Assembly (NCBI GenBank): GCA_903862885.1
Contig: CAIOZU010000018.1
Coordinates: forward strand, 62,001 to 126,000
DNA length: 64,000 nt
Direction of reading: 5' to 3'
DNA from: an uncultured Pseudomonadota bacterium
Lineage (GTDB): Bacteria > Pseudomonadota > Gammaproteobacteria > Steroidobacterales > Steroidobacteraceae
This document shows positions 52,806 through 62,608 of the stretch, piece after piece. Within the stretch, counting starts at the first letter, position 1. Every line of letters begins with the position of its first letter. Under the pieces are notes generated by a model. That model did no database searches and was not told the DNA's origin. It saw only the letters and a list, made by a program, of their open reading frames with translations. The position numbers and the translations under genes are program-made.

Positions 52806-53345
52806 ATGCGATCAGAAGGTTTCCCCCCCATTGCGGCGCAAGATGCCAAAGTACTGATCTTGGGTTCCCTCCCCGGGCAGACGTCTCTGATGCAACGACA
52901 GTACTATGCGCAACCCCGCAACTCCTTTTGGGTGATCATGGGCGCACTGTTTGAGGCAGGCCCTGCCCGAAGCTATGAGGAGCGAATGCAGCGACTGATG
53001 GATCGTGGCATAGCGATCTGGGATGTTTGCGCCGCCGCCTCTAGAAAGGGCAGTCTCGATGCGGCGATTGACACCCACAGTGTCCAGCCCAACGACTTCG
53101 CCGCTTTTTATGCGACCCACACCCAACTTCGCCAAGTGGTTTTTAATGGCGCCACCGCCGCTGCGCTCTACAAACAGCACGTGCTCCCCATTCTGTCGGC
53201 GGAGTGCCGCAAACTGCCCACGTTGGTACTGCCCTCGACCAGCCCCGCTCATGCAGCCTTGTCACTGAAGGACAAACTGACACAATGGCAGGTGATCACT
53301 AAAAAATTGCAGTCGAACCAATCCAATCGTCACTCTCCCCGTTAA
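52806..53345 (+). CDS. Hypoxanthine/deoxyinosine-DNA glycosylase (UDG superfamily)
   Basis: 179 residues. KVLILGSLPGQTSLMQRQYYAQPRNSFW is the active-site region of the HDG group of uracil-DNA glycosylases, and LPSTSPAHA is the C-terminal motif. It removes deaminated adenine from DNA. It stands alone, 105 bp after exeB. Confidence 0.86.
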   Translation: MRSEGFPPIAAQDAKVLILGSLPGQTSLMQRQYYAQPRNSFWVIMGALFEAGPARSYEERMQRLMDRGIAIWDVCAAASRKGSLDAAIDTHSVQPNDFAAFYATHTQLRQVVFNGATAAALYKQHVLPILSAECRKLPTLVLPSTSPAHAALSLKDKLTQWQVITKKLQSNQSNRHSPR

Positions 53346-53452
53346 GTCACGCCTGCGAGTATGCGAAACGCACCACCGACACGCGCTGATGTTTTTTTAA
53401 AAACGGCTTACCAACTCGGGTTACCATCTGATCCGTGTATTTAGGAGCTCCC

Positions 53453-54475
53453 TTGAACGCGCCGACACCTCCCCTACCGAAGACCATGCGTTATATACAG
53501 GCCACCGCCGCAGGAGGGCCAGACGTTCTCGTACTGAGTGAAGGACCGGTTCCGCAACCGAAAAGCCATGAAGTATTGATTCGCGTAGAAGCTGCCGGAG
53601 TGAATCGGCCTGATGTGATGCAGCGTCTAGGAAAATACCCGCCACCCAAAGATGCAAGCCCGGTCATTGGTCTGGAAGTCGCTGGTGAAGTCGTCGCCGT
53701 CGGCAGTGACGTTCTACAAGTACGCCCAGGTGCGCGAGTCACCGCTTTAACGAATGGCGGTGGTTATGCCGAATACAGTGTCGCACCCGCGGTCCAGTGC
53801 TTACCTTGGCCAACCGGCTTTGATGCCATTCGCGCCGCCGCCTTGCCTGAGACCTATTTCACGGTATGGGCGAACCTATTCCAACAGGGTCGCCTTACGC
53901 GCGGCGAGTCGGTACTGATTCATGGCGGCAGCAGCGGCATTGGCGTGACAGCGATTCAGTTGGCGCGTGAGTTTGGTGCGCGCGTTTTTGCCACCGCCGG
54001 CAGCGATGAAAAATGCGCCGCCTGCGTGAGTCTAGGTGCTGATGCCGCGATCAATTACCGAACTCATGACTTTGCTGAAAAACTGCTTGAACTCACCAAC
54101 GGCGCGGGCGTACAAGTCGTACTCGACATTGTCGGCGCGCCTTATTTTGAACGTAACCTAAAGTGTCTGGCGATGGATGGCCGTCTGTTGCAGGTATCTA
54201 CTTTGTTAGGCGCCAAAGTCGAAAACTTTGACTTATCACGAGTGATGCAAAGACGACTGATGGTGACAGGTTCCACTATGCGGCCCCGCAGTACGACTGA
54301 AAAGGGGGCGATTGCCCAGGTGTTGCGCGAGCAATTATGGCCTTCACTGAATGCCGGGCGTTGTGGTCCCGTCATTTATAAGATCTTCCCCCTTGCCGAG
54401 GCAGCGGCGGCCCACGCGCTAATGGAGAGTAGCACGCACATTGGGAAGATCATGCTACAGGTGGCTCCGCTGTGA
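53453..54475 (+). CDS. NAD(P)H-quinone oxidoreductase (zinc-independent MDR, PIG3-like)
   Basis: 340 residues from a TTG at 53453 that follows AGGAG by six bases; ATG 53486 (MRYIQATAAGG) is an alternative. GGPDVLVLSEGPVPQPKSHEVLIRVEAAGVNRPDVMQRLGKYPPPKDASPVIGLEVAGEV is the quinone-oxidoreductase signature, and IHGGSSGIGVTAIQLAREFGARVFATAG binds NADPH. It probably reduces quinones or reactive carbonyls. Confidence 0.88.
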   Translation: MNAPTPPLPKTMRYIQATAAGGPDVLVLSEGPVPQPKSHEVLIRVEAAGVNRPDVMQRLGKYPPPKDASPVIGLEVAGEVVAVGSDVLQVRPGARVTALTNGGGYAEYSVAPAVQCLPWPTGFDAIRAAALPETYFTVWANLFQQGRLTRGESVLIHGGSSGIGVTAIQLAREFGARVFATAGSDEKCAACVSLGADAAINYRTHDFAEKLLELTNGAGVQVVLDIVGAPYFERNLKCLAMDGRLLQVSTLLGAKVENFDLSRVMQRRLMVTGSTMRPRSTTEKGAIAQVLREQLWPSLNAGRCGPVIYKIFPLAEAAAAHALMESSTHIGKIMLQVAPL

Positions 54476-54521
54476 CTCGATTTGACCCACCACCCGCCAG
54501 CAACGGTGACCGAGTCTTTGC

Positions 54522-55061
54522 TTACCAGCGCTGTGGAACGCGGCGAAGTTTTGTCACGTCATATCCCATCGCACGAACATCGTCGACTAACTTGACGTAG
54601 TCAGACTCGGCTAGGCTTGGGGTCCTCGCCATAATCCATACGTAGTCACGTGCGGTGCGCGCAATAATCGTTTGCTGGTAGTGATCATCTAGACCAGCAA
54701 TCAGAAACTCGGACTTTATCGGCCAAATGAATTGCATGCCCCAGGTCGCGTGGTGAAGCCCATCGACTACAAAACCCGTAGGTTGATAGCGCTTAACAGG
54801 TCCATCGAACGCGCCTTGACGAAAAGTGAATGTGGTGGCCACTGTGCCATTGGGCGCTAAGTCATACCGTTCGAGTGCATTGTAAGCATCTCGCTCGATG
54901 AAAGTCGGGATGTGCGCAATGACATACCAATCTCCCATAAAGCGTTCTAAGTTGACGTCAGCAACGGTTGGCAGCGGGGGACGCGTACTGACGCAAGCCG
55001 CCAGCACACCCAGTGCGAGCACCACTGACCACTGACTCAATAGGCGAGCAAGGCGCCCCAT
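54522..55061 (-). CDS. blc: Outer-membrane lipocalin (Blc type)
   Basis: 179 residues from the ATG at 55061. A type II signal ends in VLAAC (C23). The lipocalin motif MGDWYVIAHIPTFIER, the central YQPTGFVVDG and the C-terminal DYVWIMARTPSLAESDY are those of Blc. It should bind lysophospholipids or other lipids at the outer membrane. It follows the GNAT gene on the same strand with a 22-bp gap. Confidence 0.9.
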   Translation of the reverse strand: MGRLARLLSQWSVVLALGVLAACVSTRPPLPTVADVNLERFMGDWYVIAHIPTFIERDAYNALERYDLAPNGTVATTFTFRQGAFDGPVKRYQPTGFVVDGLHHATWGMQFIWPIKSEFLIAGLDDHYQQTIIARTARDYVWIMARTPSLAESDYVKLVDDVRAMGYDVTKLRRVPQRW

Positions 55062-55083
55062 CGGATGATGAGGATTGGGTTTG

Positions 55084-55569
55084 TTATGCAGGGGTGTCAC
55101 GAAATGCCTCCAAGGCGAATTGATCCAGACGATACACCGTCCATCCGGCGACCGGGCGAGCGCCCATCGATTGATAAAACTGAATCGCAGACTCATTCCA
55201 ATTAAGGACCGACCACTCAAAGCGCCCGCATCCGCGCTCGAGCGCCAAACGGGCGATGTGCTGCAAGAACTGTCGTCCGATCCCCTGCGCCCGATAGGCC
55301 GGTCTGATGTACAGATCCTCGAGATAAAGACCAGGGCGGCACAAGAAAGTTGAATAATTCGAGAAGAATAGGGCAAAGCCTACCACCTGCCCCTCTAGCC
55401 GGGCGAGCAACGCTTCGGCTTTAGGCGTCACCCCAAAAAGCCCTTCGTGGAGCGCGGCCGCAGTCCCGACCGCCGCCTTCGACAGTTTCTCAAAATCAGC
55501 CAGTTCCCCAATCATCTGCAGAACGACGGGCACATCGGCGGGGGTGGCGGGCTCAAAAGTCGGTTGCAC
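55084..55569 (-). CDS. GNAT family acetyltransferase (SSAT-like)
   Basis: 161 residues from a GTG at 55569, chosen because GGGGAG stands five bases upstream and the fold begins there (VQPTFEPATPADVPVVLQMIGELADFEKL). YLEDLYIRPAYRAQGIGRQFLQHIARLALERGCGRFEWSVLNWNESAIQFYQSMGA is the acetyl-CoA-binding and spermidine/spermine acetyltransferase-like pattern. The substrate is unknown. Confidence 0.87.
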   Translation of the reverse strand: MQPTFEPATPADVPVVLQMIGELADFEKLSKAAVGTAAALHEGLFGVTPKAEALLARLEGQVVGFALFFSNYSTFLCRPGLYLEDLYIRPAYRAQGIGRQFLQHIARLALERGCGRFEWSVLNWNESAIQFYQSMGARPVAGWTVYRLDQFALEAFRDTPA

Positions 55570-55740
55570 GAAAACTCCCCTTAAGCGGTGGGCTGCTTTG
55601 CGGTGCGTCAGGCGCCCTGCCGCCAGCCAATGCCCGAATTCATGCAAAGACCAAGGCCCCGGTTTAATCAAAGGGTCATAGGCGTTGCCCAGCACCCATG
55701 TCAAACTACCGGTCAGCCTCACACCTCAAAGACCACTGCC

Positions 55741-56355
55741 ATGAAACGTATCACCGCCATTCTAATGAAAGGCCTAGCCGCCGTCTTACCCATCAGCATG
55801 ACGCTCTATGTCATTTGGTGGTTGGCACACACGGTCGAGGCTTTAATGCGTGGCATCATTTTAAGCGTGCTGCCCGCCGAACACTATCACCCCGGTATGG
55901 GCATCCTGATTGGACTGGTGGTTTTATTTTTGGTCGGTAGTGGTGTCAACGCCTATGTGGTTCGGCGGAGCCTCGCCTTCTGGGAAGACTGGCTGGAACG
56001 GATTCCATTGGTAAAGACCATCTACAGCGCCATGCGAGACATCACCCGCCTGTTGCCGTCCGGGCACGCACGCCAAGATGTACAGAGTGTAGTGATTTGG
56101 CGCTTCAATCAGGCACGACTGCTGGGTTTTGTCACCCGCGATGCGTCCCCCGAATTCAAAACCCGGCCAACGGATGCGGATCTGGTGGCGGTGTACTTTC
56201 CGCTCTCGTATATGCTGGGCGGCATCACGCTGTATATCGCTAAGAGCGAACTCGAGCCCATCGATATTCCGGTGGAAGCAGCGATGCGGCTAGCGCTGAC
56301 GGGCGGCATGGCATCAACCACCGCCGCACGCCAAGACGAGACCCATCGATCTTAG
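55741..56355 (+). CDS. DUF502 family membrane protein
   Basis: 204 residues from the ATG at 55741. Two membrane segments (LAAVLPISMTLYVIWWLAHTVEALM and MGILIGLVVLFLVGSGVNAYVV) are followed by a soluble domain with WLERIPLVKTIYSAMRDITRLLP, the DUF502 signature. The function is unknown; plant relatives (LCV-like) affect stomatal and leaf growth. The stop overlaps the convergent gene's stop by 4 bp. Confidence 0.87.
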   Translation: MKRITAILMKGLAAVLPISMTLYVIWWLAHTVEALMRGIILSVLPAEHYHPGMGILIGLVVLFLVGSGVNAYVVRRSLAFWEDWLERIPLVKTIYSAMRDITRLLPSGHARQDVQSVVIWRFNQARLLGFVTRDASPEFKTRPTDADLVAVYFPLSYMLGGITLYIAKSELEPIDIPVEAAMRLALTGGMASTTAARQDETHRS

Positions 56356-56807
56356 GCGTGGGCCAGTCTCAGTTGGCTGCCTCGATAAGCGACCGCCATC
56401 TGCTCGATGCCTTGAGTCCGACGCGCCACCCGTCGAATCTGTTGCAGCAGGCGCTGCAATACATGGTCTGAACTGAAGCGTCCGCCGGCCGCATGGTCAT
56501 CGGCCACGCACAGGTGCAATACATTGATGCGCTCAATCGAATCGCGCACATAGACCACCACGCCGACCGGACGTGCGCCGCCATCCGCTGACTGGATGGC
56601 GAACAGCGTCTGTACTTCAGGGCACTTGGCAATCTGCATGGTCAGGGTCCCATCGCGCTCAATCACCTCCGGCAGCCCATAGCGCTCAATGGTCGCTTCA
56701 ATCTCATGGCGCACGCGATGCTGTCCTTGATTAAAAAATAGCATTGTCTCTAGCTGCCCACGCATCGTGGCCGGCAATCGAGATTGAAAGGTCAGGGCGT
56801 ATGACAT
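56352..56807 (-). CDS. Acetyltransferase-like protein of unknown function
   Basis: 151 residues. The C-terminal half (RINVLHLCVADDHAAGGRFSSDHVLQRLLQQIRRVARRTQGIEQMAV) looks like the beta4-alpha3 acetyl-CoA part of a GNAT fold, though the Q/RxxGxG loop is not exact. The N-terminal FNQGQHRVRHEIEATIERYG is not familiar. It is probably a GNAT-like enzyme or a degenerate relative. Confidence 0.55.
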   Translation of the reverse strand: MSYALTFQSRLPATMRGQLETMLFFNQGQHRVRHEIEATIERYGLPEVIERDGTLTMQIAKCPEVQTLFAIQSADGGARPVGVVVYVRDSIERINVLHLCVADDHAAGGRFSSDHVLQRLLQQIRRVARRTQGIEQMAVAYRGSQLRLAHA

Positions 56808-57195
56808 AGCAAACAGCGCGTCGGTGAAACCCGTAAAGACACCTTATCCTGCACCGCATGCGGTGGCTTGTCTATCACTCAGTGAATCGGGCATTTGATA
56901 AAAAGCTCAATTAATCAACTAGTTAAGTGACTCTAAAATACAACAGGATGCGGTCGATGAAGCCCCGTCAGCCCGCAACTGCCGGTACCCGCAGCAGTTT
57001 TTAAGTGCCAATGCCGAGGCTACCCGGTGTGGGTGCCACGCCACGACCGATGGCTAGCCTCATCGGCTCATCTCCCGTCTCCATGATCACCCATCCCGTC
57101 CAATACACATCCAAATAACGACGTCCTGTAGGTGACGCCGGCCCTCAGGCAGGCTACCCTTCGAGTCCTTTCTACCGGGGTCCTGGGAGAGCTTG
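56808..57195 (+). other. 388-bp gap with possible structured RNA upstream of iorA
   Basis: No reading frame here is supported. At 56941-57030 the plus strand reads ACAGGATGCGG, then AGCCCGCAACTG, then GCCAATGCCGAGGCTACC. These loosely recall cobalamin-riboswitch blocks (CCCGCAACTG core, B12-box-like end), but the spacing is too short. AACTGC/GCAGTT around CGGTACCCGCA followed by TTTTT (about 56977-57003) looks like a terminator, and CCGATG/CATCGG (57047-57066) forms a second hairpin. An RNA regulator of iorAB is possible but unproven. Confidence 0.35.
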
Positions 57196-57645
57196 ATGCG
57201 ACTGACGATCAATGGCCAACATCATGATATCGACGCATCGGCGGATATGCCGCTGCTGTGGGTGCTCCGTGATCTCGTCGGGCTCACCGGCACCAAGTTC
57301 GGCTGTGGCGCGGCACTGTGCGGCGCCTGCACGGTGCACATCGACGGTGTCGCCACTCGCTCATGCGTGTTGCCCGCCTCCGCGGTAGTCGGCAAGCAGA
57401 TCACCACCATCGAAGCCATTGGCGGCACGCCCCTTGGCAAGAAAATCCAAGACGCTTGGGTGGCAGAGGATGTCCCCCAATGCGGCTACTGCCAATCGGG
57501 TCAAATCATGTCGGCGACCGCTTTACTCAAAACCACGCCTAAGCCAAGCAATGCGGAAATCGACAGCGCCATGAATGGCAACATCTGTCGCTGCGGCACC
57601 TACAGTCGCATCCGCAAAGCCATCCACCGTGCGGCCGAGGGTTGA
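57196..57645 (+). CDS. iorA: Isoquinoline 1-oxidoreductase-like small subunit (2 x 2Fe-2S)
   Basis: 149 residues from the ATG at 57196; GGGAGA precedes it and a TTG lies one codon upstream. The plant-type cluster cysteines are C37, C42, C45 and C57 ([17 protein letters not shown] ... RSC). The second cluster is formed by CGYCQSG and NICRCG. This is the electron-transfer subunit of a two-subunit xanthine-dehydrogenase-family enzyme without a FAD subunit. It overlaps the next gene by 4 bp. The substrate class (N-heterocycle or aldehyde) is not fixed. Confidence 0.88.
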   Translation: MRLTINGQHHDIDASADMPLLWVLRDLVGLTGTKFGCGAALCGACTVHIDGVATRSCVLPASAVVGKQITTIEAIGGTPLGKKIQDAWVAEDVPQCGYCQSGQIMSATALLKTTPKPSNAEIDSAMNGNICRCGTYSRIRKAIHRAAEG

Positions 57646-59819
57646 GTGTGACAACGTCTCAGTCCAATCGACGCGACTTTATAAAATCGTCGGGCCTAGC
57701 CGCTGGCGGCTTATGGGTGGGGGTCTCCTTGCCGTTGGCCGGGCGTTTGGCGGAAGCAGCCTCCGTAGCGGCGCCCCCTACGCCGGTGACCGCTTTTGTC
57801 AAAGTGGCCGCTGACAATCAAATCACCTTAATCATTCCTAAGTCCGAGATGGGCCAAGGAGTGTTCACCGGGCTTGCGCAAGCGGTCGCCGATGAGCTGG
57901 AAGTCGACTGGCAAAAGATCACGGTCGAGTCAGCACCGGTCGCTGAGGTGTATCACTTACCCTTCGTGCCCTCGCAATTCACCGGCGGGAGCTCATCGAT
58001 CGCAGGCAGCTTTGCCGCCATGCGCAAAGCCGGCGCCACGGCACGTCTCTTATTGATTCATGCCGCCGCCGATACCTTAGGCGTCCCGGCCAGTGAGCTA
58101 CAGGCCGAACATGGCATGGTGATTCATGCCGCCAGCGGTCGACGCCTCCCCTTTGGCACCCTCGCCGCCCATGCAGCCACCTTGCCAACACCACAAGACC
58201 CCCCTCTGAAAGACCCATCGCAGTGGCGCTACATCGGCAAGGACATGCCTCGTGTCGATTCGCGGGTGAAATCCACCGGCAAAGCGCTATTCGGTTTAGA
58301 TGTCCGTCTGCCCAATCTCCACTTTGCCGTGGTTGCCCGGGCCCCCACGTTTGGTGGACGAGTAGCCAGTCTAGACTCCAGTGCCGCCAAAGCAGTGCCC
58401 GGGGTCATCGCCATAAAAGAAGTGCCCAGTGGCATCGCGGTCATTGCCAAACATACGTGGGCAGCCTTGCAAGGTCGCAAAGCTTTGAAAGTGCAATGGC
58501 AGGATGGTGCCGGCGCCACTTTTTCCACCAGCCAACTGGCAAAAGACTATGCAGAAAAGGTGAAACAATCGAGCATGGTCGTCCACACGCTCGGTAATCC
58601 GAGTGCTGTGACAACCGGCGAGCACCTTGAAGCCGACTACGTCACGCCCTATTTAGCCCACGCGCCAATGGAGCCTCTTAATTGTGCGGTGGACTTTAAT
58701 GCCACCGGCTGTGACGTGTACACCGGCACACAGTTTCAAACCGGTGATCGCGCGGCGGCGGCTTTTGTGGCAGGCCTCAATCCCGAGCAGGTGCGTATCC
58801 ACACCACGTATTTGGGTGGCGGCTTTGGTCGCCGCGCCAATCCGGCTTCTGATTTCGTTCGTGAAGCCGTTTCGGTCGCGAAAGACTTTGGCGCACCCGT
58901 GATGACCGTCTGGTCAAGAGAAGATGATATTCAAGGCGGCTATTATCGCCCGCAAGCCCACAACCGCATGACCGCGACACTCGCAGCGGATGGCAAGCCT
59001 CTGCTATGGACTCACACCCAGGCGGTGCAATCCCTCACTCGGGGAACTCCGCTAGAGAAAATGGTCACTGATCCAAAAACGGGCGTGGAGCGGCTTCAAC
59101 ATGAAGGCGCCTCGACGATGCCTTACCAAATACCCAATGTGCAGGTCAGCGTGCACGATGGGAGGGCGCCGGTCCCTGTCTTGTGGTGGCGTTCCGTGGG
59201 CCACTCGAATACCGCGTTTGCAGTTGAGAGCTTCATCGATGAGTGCGCCCATGCCGCGGGTATCGATGCGATCAGCTATCGCGAAGCACTCTTGGCTGAG
59301 CATCCGCGTCATCTGGCGACGTTGAAGCTCGCCGCCGACAAAGCGCAGTGGGGGAAAAAGCTACCCGCGGGCCGCGCACACGGCGTTGCCATCCATGAAG
59401 CCTTTAACAGCGTGGTGGCAGAGATCGCCGAAGTGTCACTCGTGGATGGCCGCCCCCATGTCCATCGGGTGGTCGCGGCCGTGCACTGCGGTATCGCTGT
59501 CAACCCGCGTTTGATTGAGAGCCAAATTGAGGGGGCCATTTGCTATGGATTATCGGCCGCTCTATTTGGAGAAATCACCTTAGAAGAAGGGCGAGTGCAG
59601 CAATCCAATTTTAATGATTACCCGCCGCTGCGGATGGCGGAGATGCCAGCCGTCGAAGTCCATATAGTGCCCTCGACCGACTACCCGTCCGGCATCGGCG
59701 AGCCCGGCACACCACCCATTGCGCCTGCGGTGGCCAATGCGTTGTTTGCTTTGACCGGCATTCGCGCGCGGCGCTTACCACTCACCCACACCTCGTTCTC
59801 ACCCACTAAGCCCGCCTAA
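57642..59819 (+). CDS. iorB: Isoquinoline 1-oxidoreductase-like large (molybdopterin) subunit
   Basis: 725 residues from a TTG at 57642; GTG 57648 is an alternative. A twin-arginine signal ([15 protein letters not shown]) predicts export as a folded complex with IorA. Residues that hold the molybdopterin are in [54 protein letters not shown], and the C-terminal [18 protein letters not shown] with the catalytic glutamate. The split IorA-IorB architecture lacks a CoxM/FAD protein, so it probably passes electrons to a cytochrome. No XdhC maturation factor is encoded alongside. Confidence 0.88.
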   Translation: MSVTTSQSNRRDFIKSSGLAAGGLWVGVSLPLAGRLAEAASVAAPPTPVTAFVKVAADNQITLIIPKSEMGQGVFTGLAQAVADELEVDWQKITVESAPVAEVYHLPFVPSQFTGGSSSIAGSFAAMRKAGATARLLLIHAAADTLGVPASELQAEHGMVIHAASGRRLPFGTLAAHAATLPTPQDPPLKDPSQWRYIGKDMPRVDSRVKSTGKALFGLDVRLPNLHFAVVARAPTFGGRVASLDSSAAKAVPGVIAIKEVPSGIAVIAKHTWAALQGRKALKVQWQDGAGATFSTSQLAKDYAEKVKQSSMVVHTLGNPSAVTTGEHLEADYVTPYLAHAPMEPLNCAVDFNATGCDVYTGTQFQTGDRAAAAFVAGLNPEQVRIHTTYLGGGFGRRANPASDFVREAVSVAKDFGAPVMTVWSREDDIQGGYYRPQAHNRMTATLAADGKPLLWTHTQAVQSLTRGTPLEKMVTDPKTGVERLQHEGASTMPYQIPNVQVSVHDGRAPVPVLWWRSVGHSNTAFAVESFIDECAHAAGIDAISYREALLAEHPRHLATLKLAADKAQWGKKLPAGRAHGVAIHEAFNSVVAEIAEVSLVDGRPHVHRVVAAVHCGIAVNPRLIESQIEGAICYGLSAALFGEITLEEGRVQQSNFNDYPPLRMAEMPAVEVHIVPSTDYPSGIGEPGTPPIAPAVANALFALTGIRARRLPLTHTSFSPTKPA

Positions 59820-59828
59820 AAGGCGGGC
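59810..59828. terminator. Hairpin at the end of iorB
   Basis: GCCCGCCT (59810-59817) and AGGCGGGC (59821-59828) form a perfect 8-bp stem with an AAA loop, spanning the iorB stop. GST converges from the right. No T-run follows. Confidence 0.5.
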
Positions 59829-59841
59829 CTATCCACTCACC

Positions 59842-60447
59842 TCAGGCGGACTGCTGCGCAGCCTGCGCGGCTTTCACGGTGGGGCGCTGCGAAATACGTG
59901 ACTGATAAGCCAGTAAACTAGGCCACGCGCTTAAATCCATTTTCACCATCGCCGGCCACGAAAGAACAACATACAGATAGGCATCCGCCAGCGAGAACGT
60001 GCTGCCCATCAGATAAGGACTCTTCGCCAGTCGTTCGGACACCAGCGCAAAGCGCCGCATCAGCTTGGTCACTGTGTATTTTTTTGTCTCCTCGGAGGCG
60101 GTGGGATCGAACAGGGGCCCGAAATCCTTGTGAAGCTCTGCGTTGATATAACCTAACCATCCCTGCAACTCGGCACGCTCCACGGTACCGTTGGCCGGAG
60201 CCAAGCCGGCAGTCGGCTGCAAGTCAGCGACGTACTGCAAGACAGCAGGCACTTCTGTCAATAAAACACCCGAGTCTGTTTGCAACGCCGGCACATACCC
60301 TTTGGGGTTAATCGCTCGATAGTCTTCGCCCGATGCCGTTTTCTTGGTCCTCAAGTCAACGGCAATAGACTCCACTGACTGATTAATTTCCTGCAGTGCG
60401 ATATGCACTGCAAACGAGCACGACCCCGCGGTGTAATACAACTTCAC
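59842..60447 (-). CDS. Beta-class glutathione S-transferase
   Basis: 201 residues. MKLYYTAGSCSFAVHIALQE carries the beta-class cysteine/serine (C10), PKGYVPAL is the cis-Pro, LTEVPAVLQYVADL the G-site Glu/Ser-like segment, and SLADAYLYVVLSW the C-terminal N-capping box. It conjugates electrophiles or reduces mixed disulfides. Its start overlaps the ptrB stop (ATGA). Confidence 0.9.
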   Translation of the reverse strand: MKLYYTAGSCSFAVHIALQEINQSVESIAVDLRTKKTASGEDYRAINPKGYVPALQTDSGVLLTEVPAVLQYVADLQPTAGLAPANGTVERAELQGWLGYINAELHKDFGPLFDPTASEETKKYTVTKLMRRFALVSERLAKSPYLMGSTFSLADAYLYVVLSWPAMVKMDLSAWPSLLAYQSRISQRPTVKAAQAAQQSA

Positions 60448-62531
60448 GACTCAATCTCCTTATTAGCTAAATCCCCTACGAGACCGACTTGGTCAAGCAA
60501 AAAAATCATCTCTTCAGCAATGTCTCGATATCGCTTAAAGCGACCCGATGTGCCGCCGTGACCCGCTTCCATATTAGTGCGAAATAATAGCGGTCGATCG
60601 TCTGTTTTCAACGCACGCAGTCGCGCCACCCATTTCGCCGGTTCCCAGTACTGTACTTGGCTGTCATGCAAGCCCGTTGCAACATAAAGCGCAGGGTACG
60701 TCTGTTGACGAACATTATCATAAGGTGAGTAGCTCGCAAGATACGCATAGGTCGCGGCGTCCGCGCCCGGCGCGCCCCACTCCTGATACTCGTTGGTAGT
60801 CAGCGGAATGCTTTCATCGAGCATGGTCGTCAAAATATCGACGAACGGGACTTGAGCAACCAACGCACAGTACAGCTCAGGCGCCTGATTGGCGACCACC
60901 CCAATCAAAAGCCCTCCCGCACTACCACCGGTTGCACACACGCGCTTCGAATCAGCATACCGCGCCGCCACCAAGTGGCGCGTCACATCAATAAAATCGT
61001 TGAATGTATTGCGCTTGTTCAGTAAACGCCCTTGCTCATACCAACGCCGACCCCACTCCTGACCGCCGCGTACATGAGCAATGGCATAAACAAAACCGCG
61101 ATCAACCAATGAGAAGATCGTCGATCGAAAGCCGGGGTCTTGAGACAGACCATAGGCACCGTACGCGTACAGATGCAAAGGGGCCGAGCCATCCAGCGGC
61201 GTGTCCCGCCGATACAGCAAGGACACCGGAATGGCTGCACCATCGCGGCTTTCGACCATCAGCATCTCGGTGTGGTATTGATCGGAGTCAAAGCCCCCTT
61301 CAACGGGCTCCCGCTTTCTAAAAACCCGCTCTCCTGTTTCTAGGTTGTAATCGTAAGTGGTGCGAGGCGTAGCGGGTGAGGCATAGCCATATCGTAGCCA
61401 GACACTGTCATGCTCTTCGTTCACACCAATCGTCATGGTGTAGGTAGGCTCCTGCGCAGCGATCAGGAACGACTCACCACTCAGCCAACGATGCACCCGA
61501 AGACGACTGAGACCCCCGTGGCGCTCTGCAAGCACCATACATCCATGGAAAAGCTCAAATTCCTCAATGAAAGTATCGTCGGAATGGGCGATCTCCTCAC
61601 GCCACTGCGTACGATCGGCAACATGCTCGATCGGCACCGTCACTATCTTAAAATTCTCAGCGCCTTCGTTGGTTCTCACCACAAAGCGGTCAGCCAGATC
61701 ATCTAATTGATACTCATGGTCGCGTGTCCGAGGGATGGCCACCCGAAAATGAAGCGCTGGATCAGCACTGAGGGCATAGCGCACTTCAGTGGCCATCGTG
61801 CTAGTCAGTACCAGATAGATAAATCGGCCGCTTTTACTGCGCTCGACATAAATATAAAAGCTGGGATCAGACTCCTCATAGATAAGAACGTCTTGGGTAT
61901 GGTCTGTTCCTAGCCGATGACTCATGAGCCGACAGCCAAGCAGCGTCTCGGGGTCTTTCGCAATGTATAGGATGGTCTGGCTATCGGATGCCCACGCAAT
62001 ATCCGATTCAACGTGTTGAATGGTGTCTGGGTACAGCTGATCACTACTGAGCGCTTTCAGCCGTAGGGTATATTGACGGCGCCCGACGCGGTCCTCGGCA
62101 TAAGCTAATTTTTGTCCATCAGGGCTCACGGCGAGCTGGCCCACCTCATAAAAGTCAGCACCTCTGGCCTCGATCGAGGCATCAAGCAAGATCTCTTCCG
62201 GCGCATCCCAATCAGCTAGGCGGCGCGCGTACAGAGGATACTCATGGCCAGCCGCGAATCGGGTGTAATACCATGCCCCCAAGTAGCGATAGGGAACGCT
62301 TGAGTCCTCTGGCTTTAAACGGCTAATCAGTTCCTCATATAGCCGCGCTTTGGCAACTGCCAACGGCGCCAAAATCGCATCACAGTGGATATTTTCAGCT
62401 TCGAGGTGACGAAGCACAGCCGGGTCCTTTCGATCATCGTCTCGTAGCCAATAGTAAGGATCGGACCGTGAGCCAAAGGGCGAGGTCACCTCAAAAGGGT
62501 ACATAGGCGCGATCGGGGACGACATCGGCAC
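60444..62531 (-). CDS. ptrB: Oligopeptidase B
   Basis: 695 residues from the GTG at 62531, chosen because AAGG ends eight bases upstream; GTG 62540 and ATG 62525 are alternatives. It is a serine peptidase that cuts after Arg or Lys in short peptides, with no signal peptide, so cytoplasmic. The catalytic serine is S537 (CATGGSAGGLL), the Asp is in ATGLHDSQVQYWEP and the His in EAGHGGTSGR. HVRGGQEWGRRWYEQGR is the family signature. Confidence 0.94.
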   Translation of the reverse strand: MPMSSPIAPMYPFEVTSPFGSRSDPYYWLRDDDRKDPAVLRHLEAENIHCDAILAPLAVAKARLYEELISRLKPEDSSVPYRYLGAWYYTRFAAGHEYPLYARRLADWDAPEEILLDASIEARGADFYEVGQLAVSPDGQKLAYAEDRVGRRQYTLRLKALSSDQLYPDTIQHVESDIAWASDSQTILYIAKDPETLLGCRLMSHRLGTDHTQDVLIYEESDPSFYIYVERSKSGRFIYLVLTSTMATEVRYALSADPALHFRVAIPRTRDHEYQLDDLADRFVVRTNEGAENFKIVTVPIEHVADRTQWREEIAHSDDTFIEEFELFHGCMVLAERHGGLSRLRVHRWLSGESFLIAAQEPTYTMTIGVNEEHDSVWLRYGYASPATPRTTYDYNLETGERVFRKREPVEGGFDSDQYHTEMLMVESRDGAAIPVSLLYRRDTPLDGSAPLHLYAYGAYGLSQDPGFRSTIFSLVDRGFVYAIAHVRGGQEWGRRWYEQGRLLNKRNTFNDFIDVTRHLVAARYADSKRVCATGGSAGGLLIGVVANQAPELYCALVAQVPFVDILTTMLDESIPLTTNEYQEWGAPGADAATYAYLASYSPYDNVRQQTYPALYVATGLHDSQVQYWEPAKWVARLRALKTDDRPLLFRTNMEAGHGGTSGRFKRYRDIAEEMIFLLDQVGLVGDLANKEIES

Positions 62532-62608
62532 GATTTTCACCTTATCCGCGAATCACTATCCTACGCGAGCTGAGCTGGGCGCGCGGAGCATGCTAGCCTT
62601 AGTACCCT

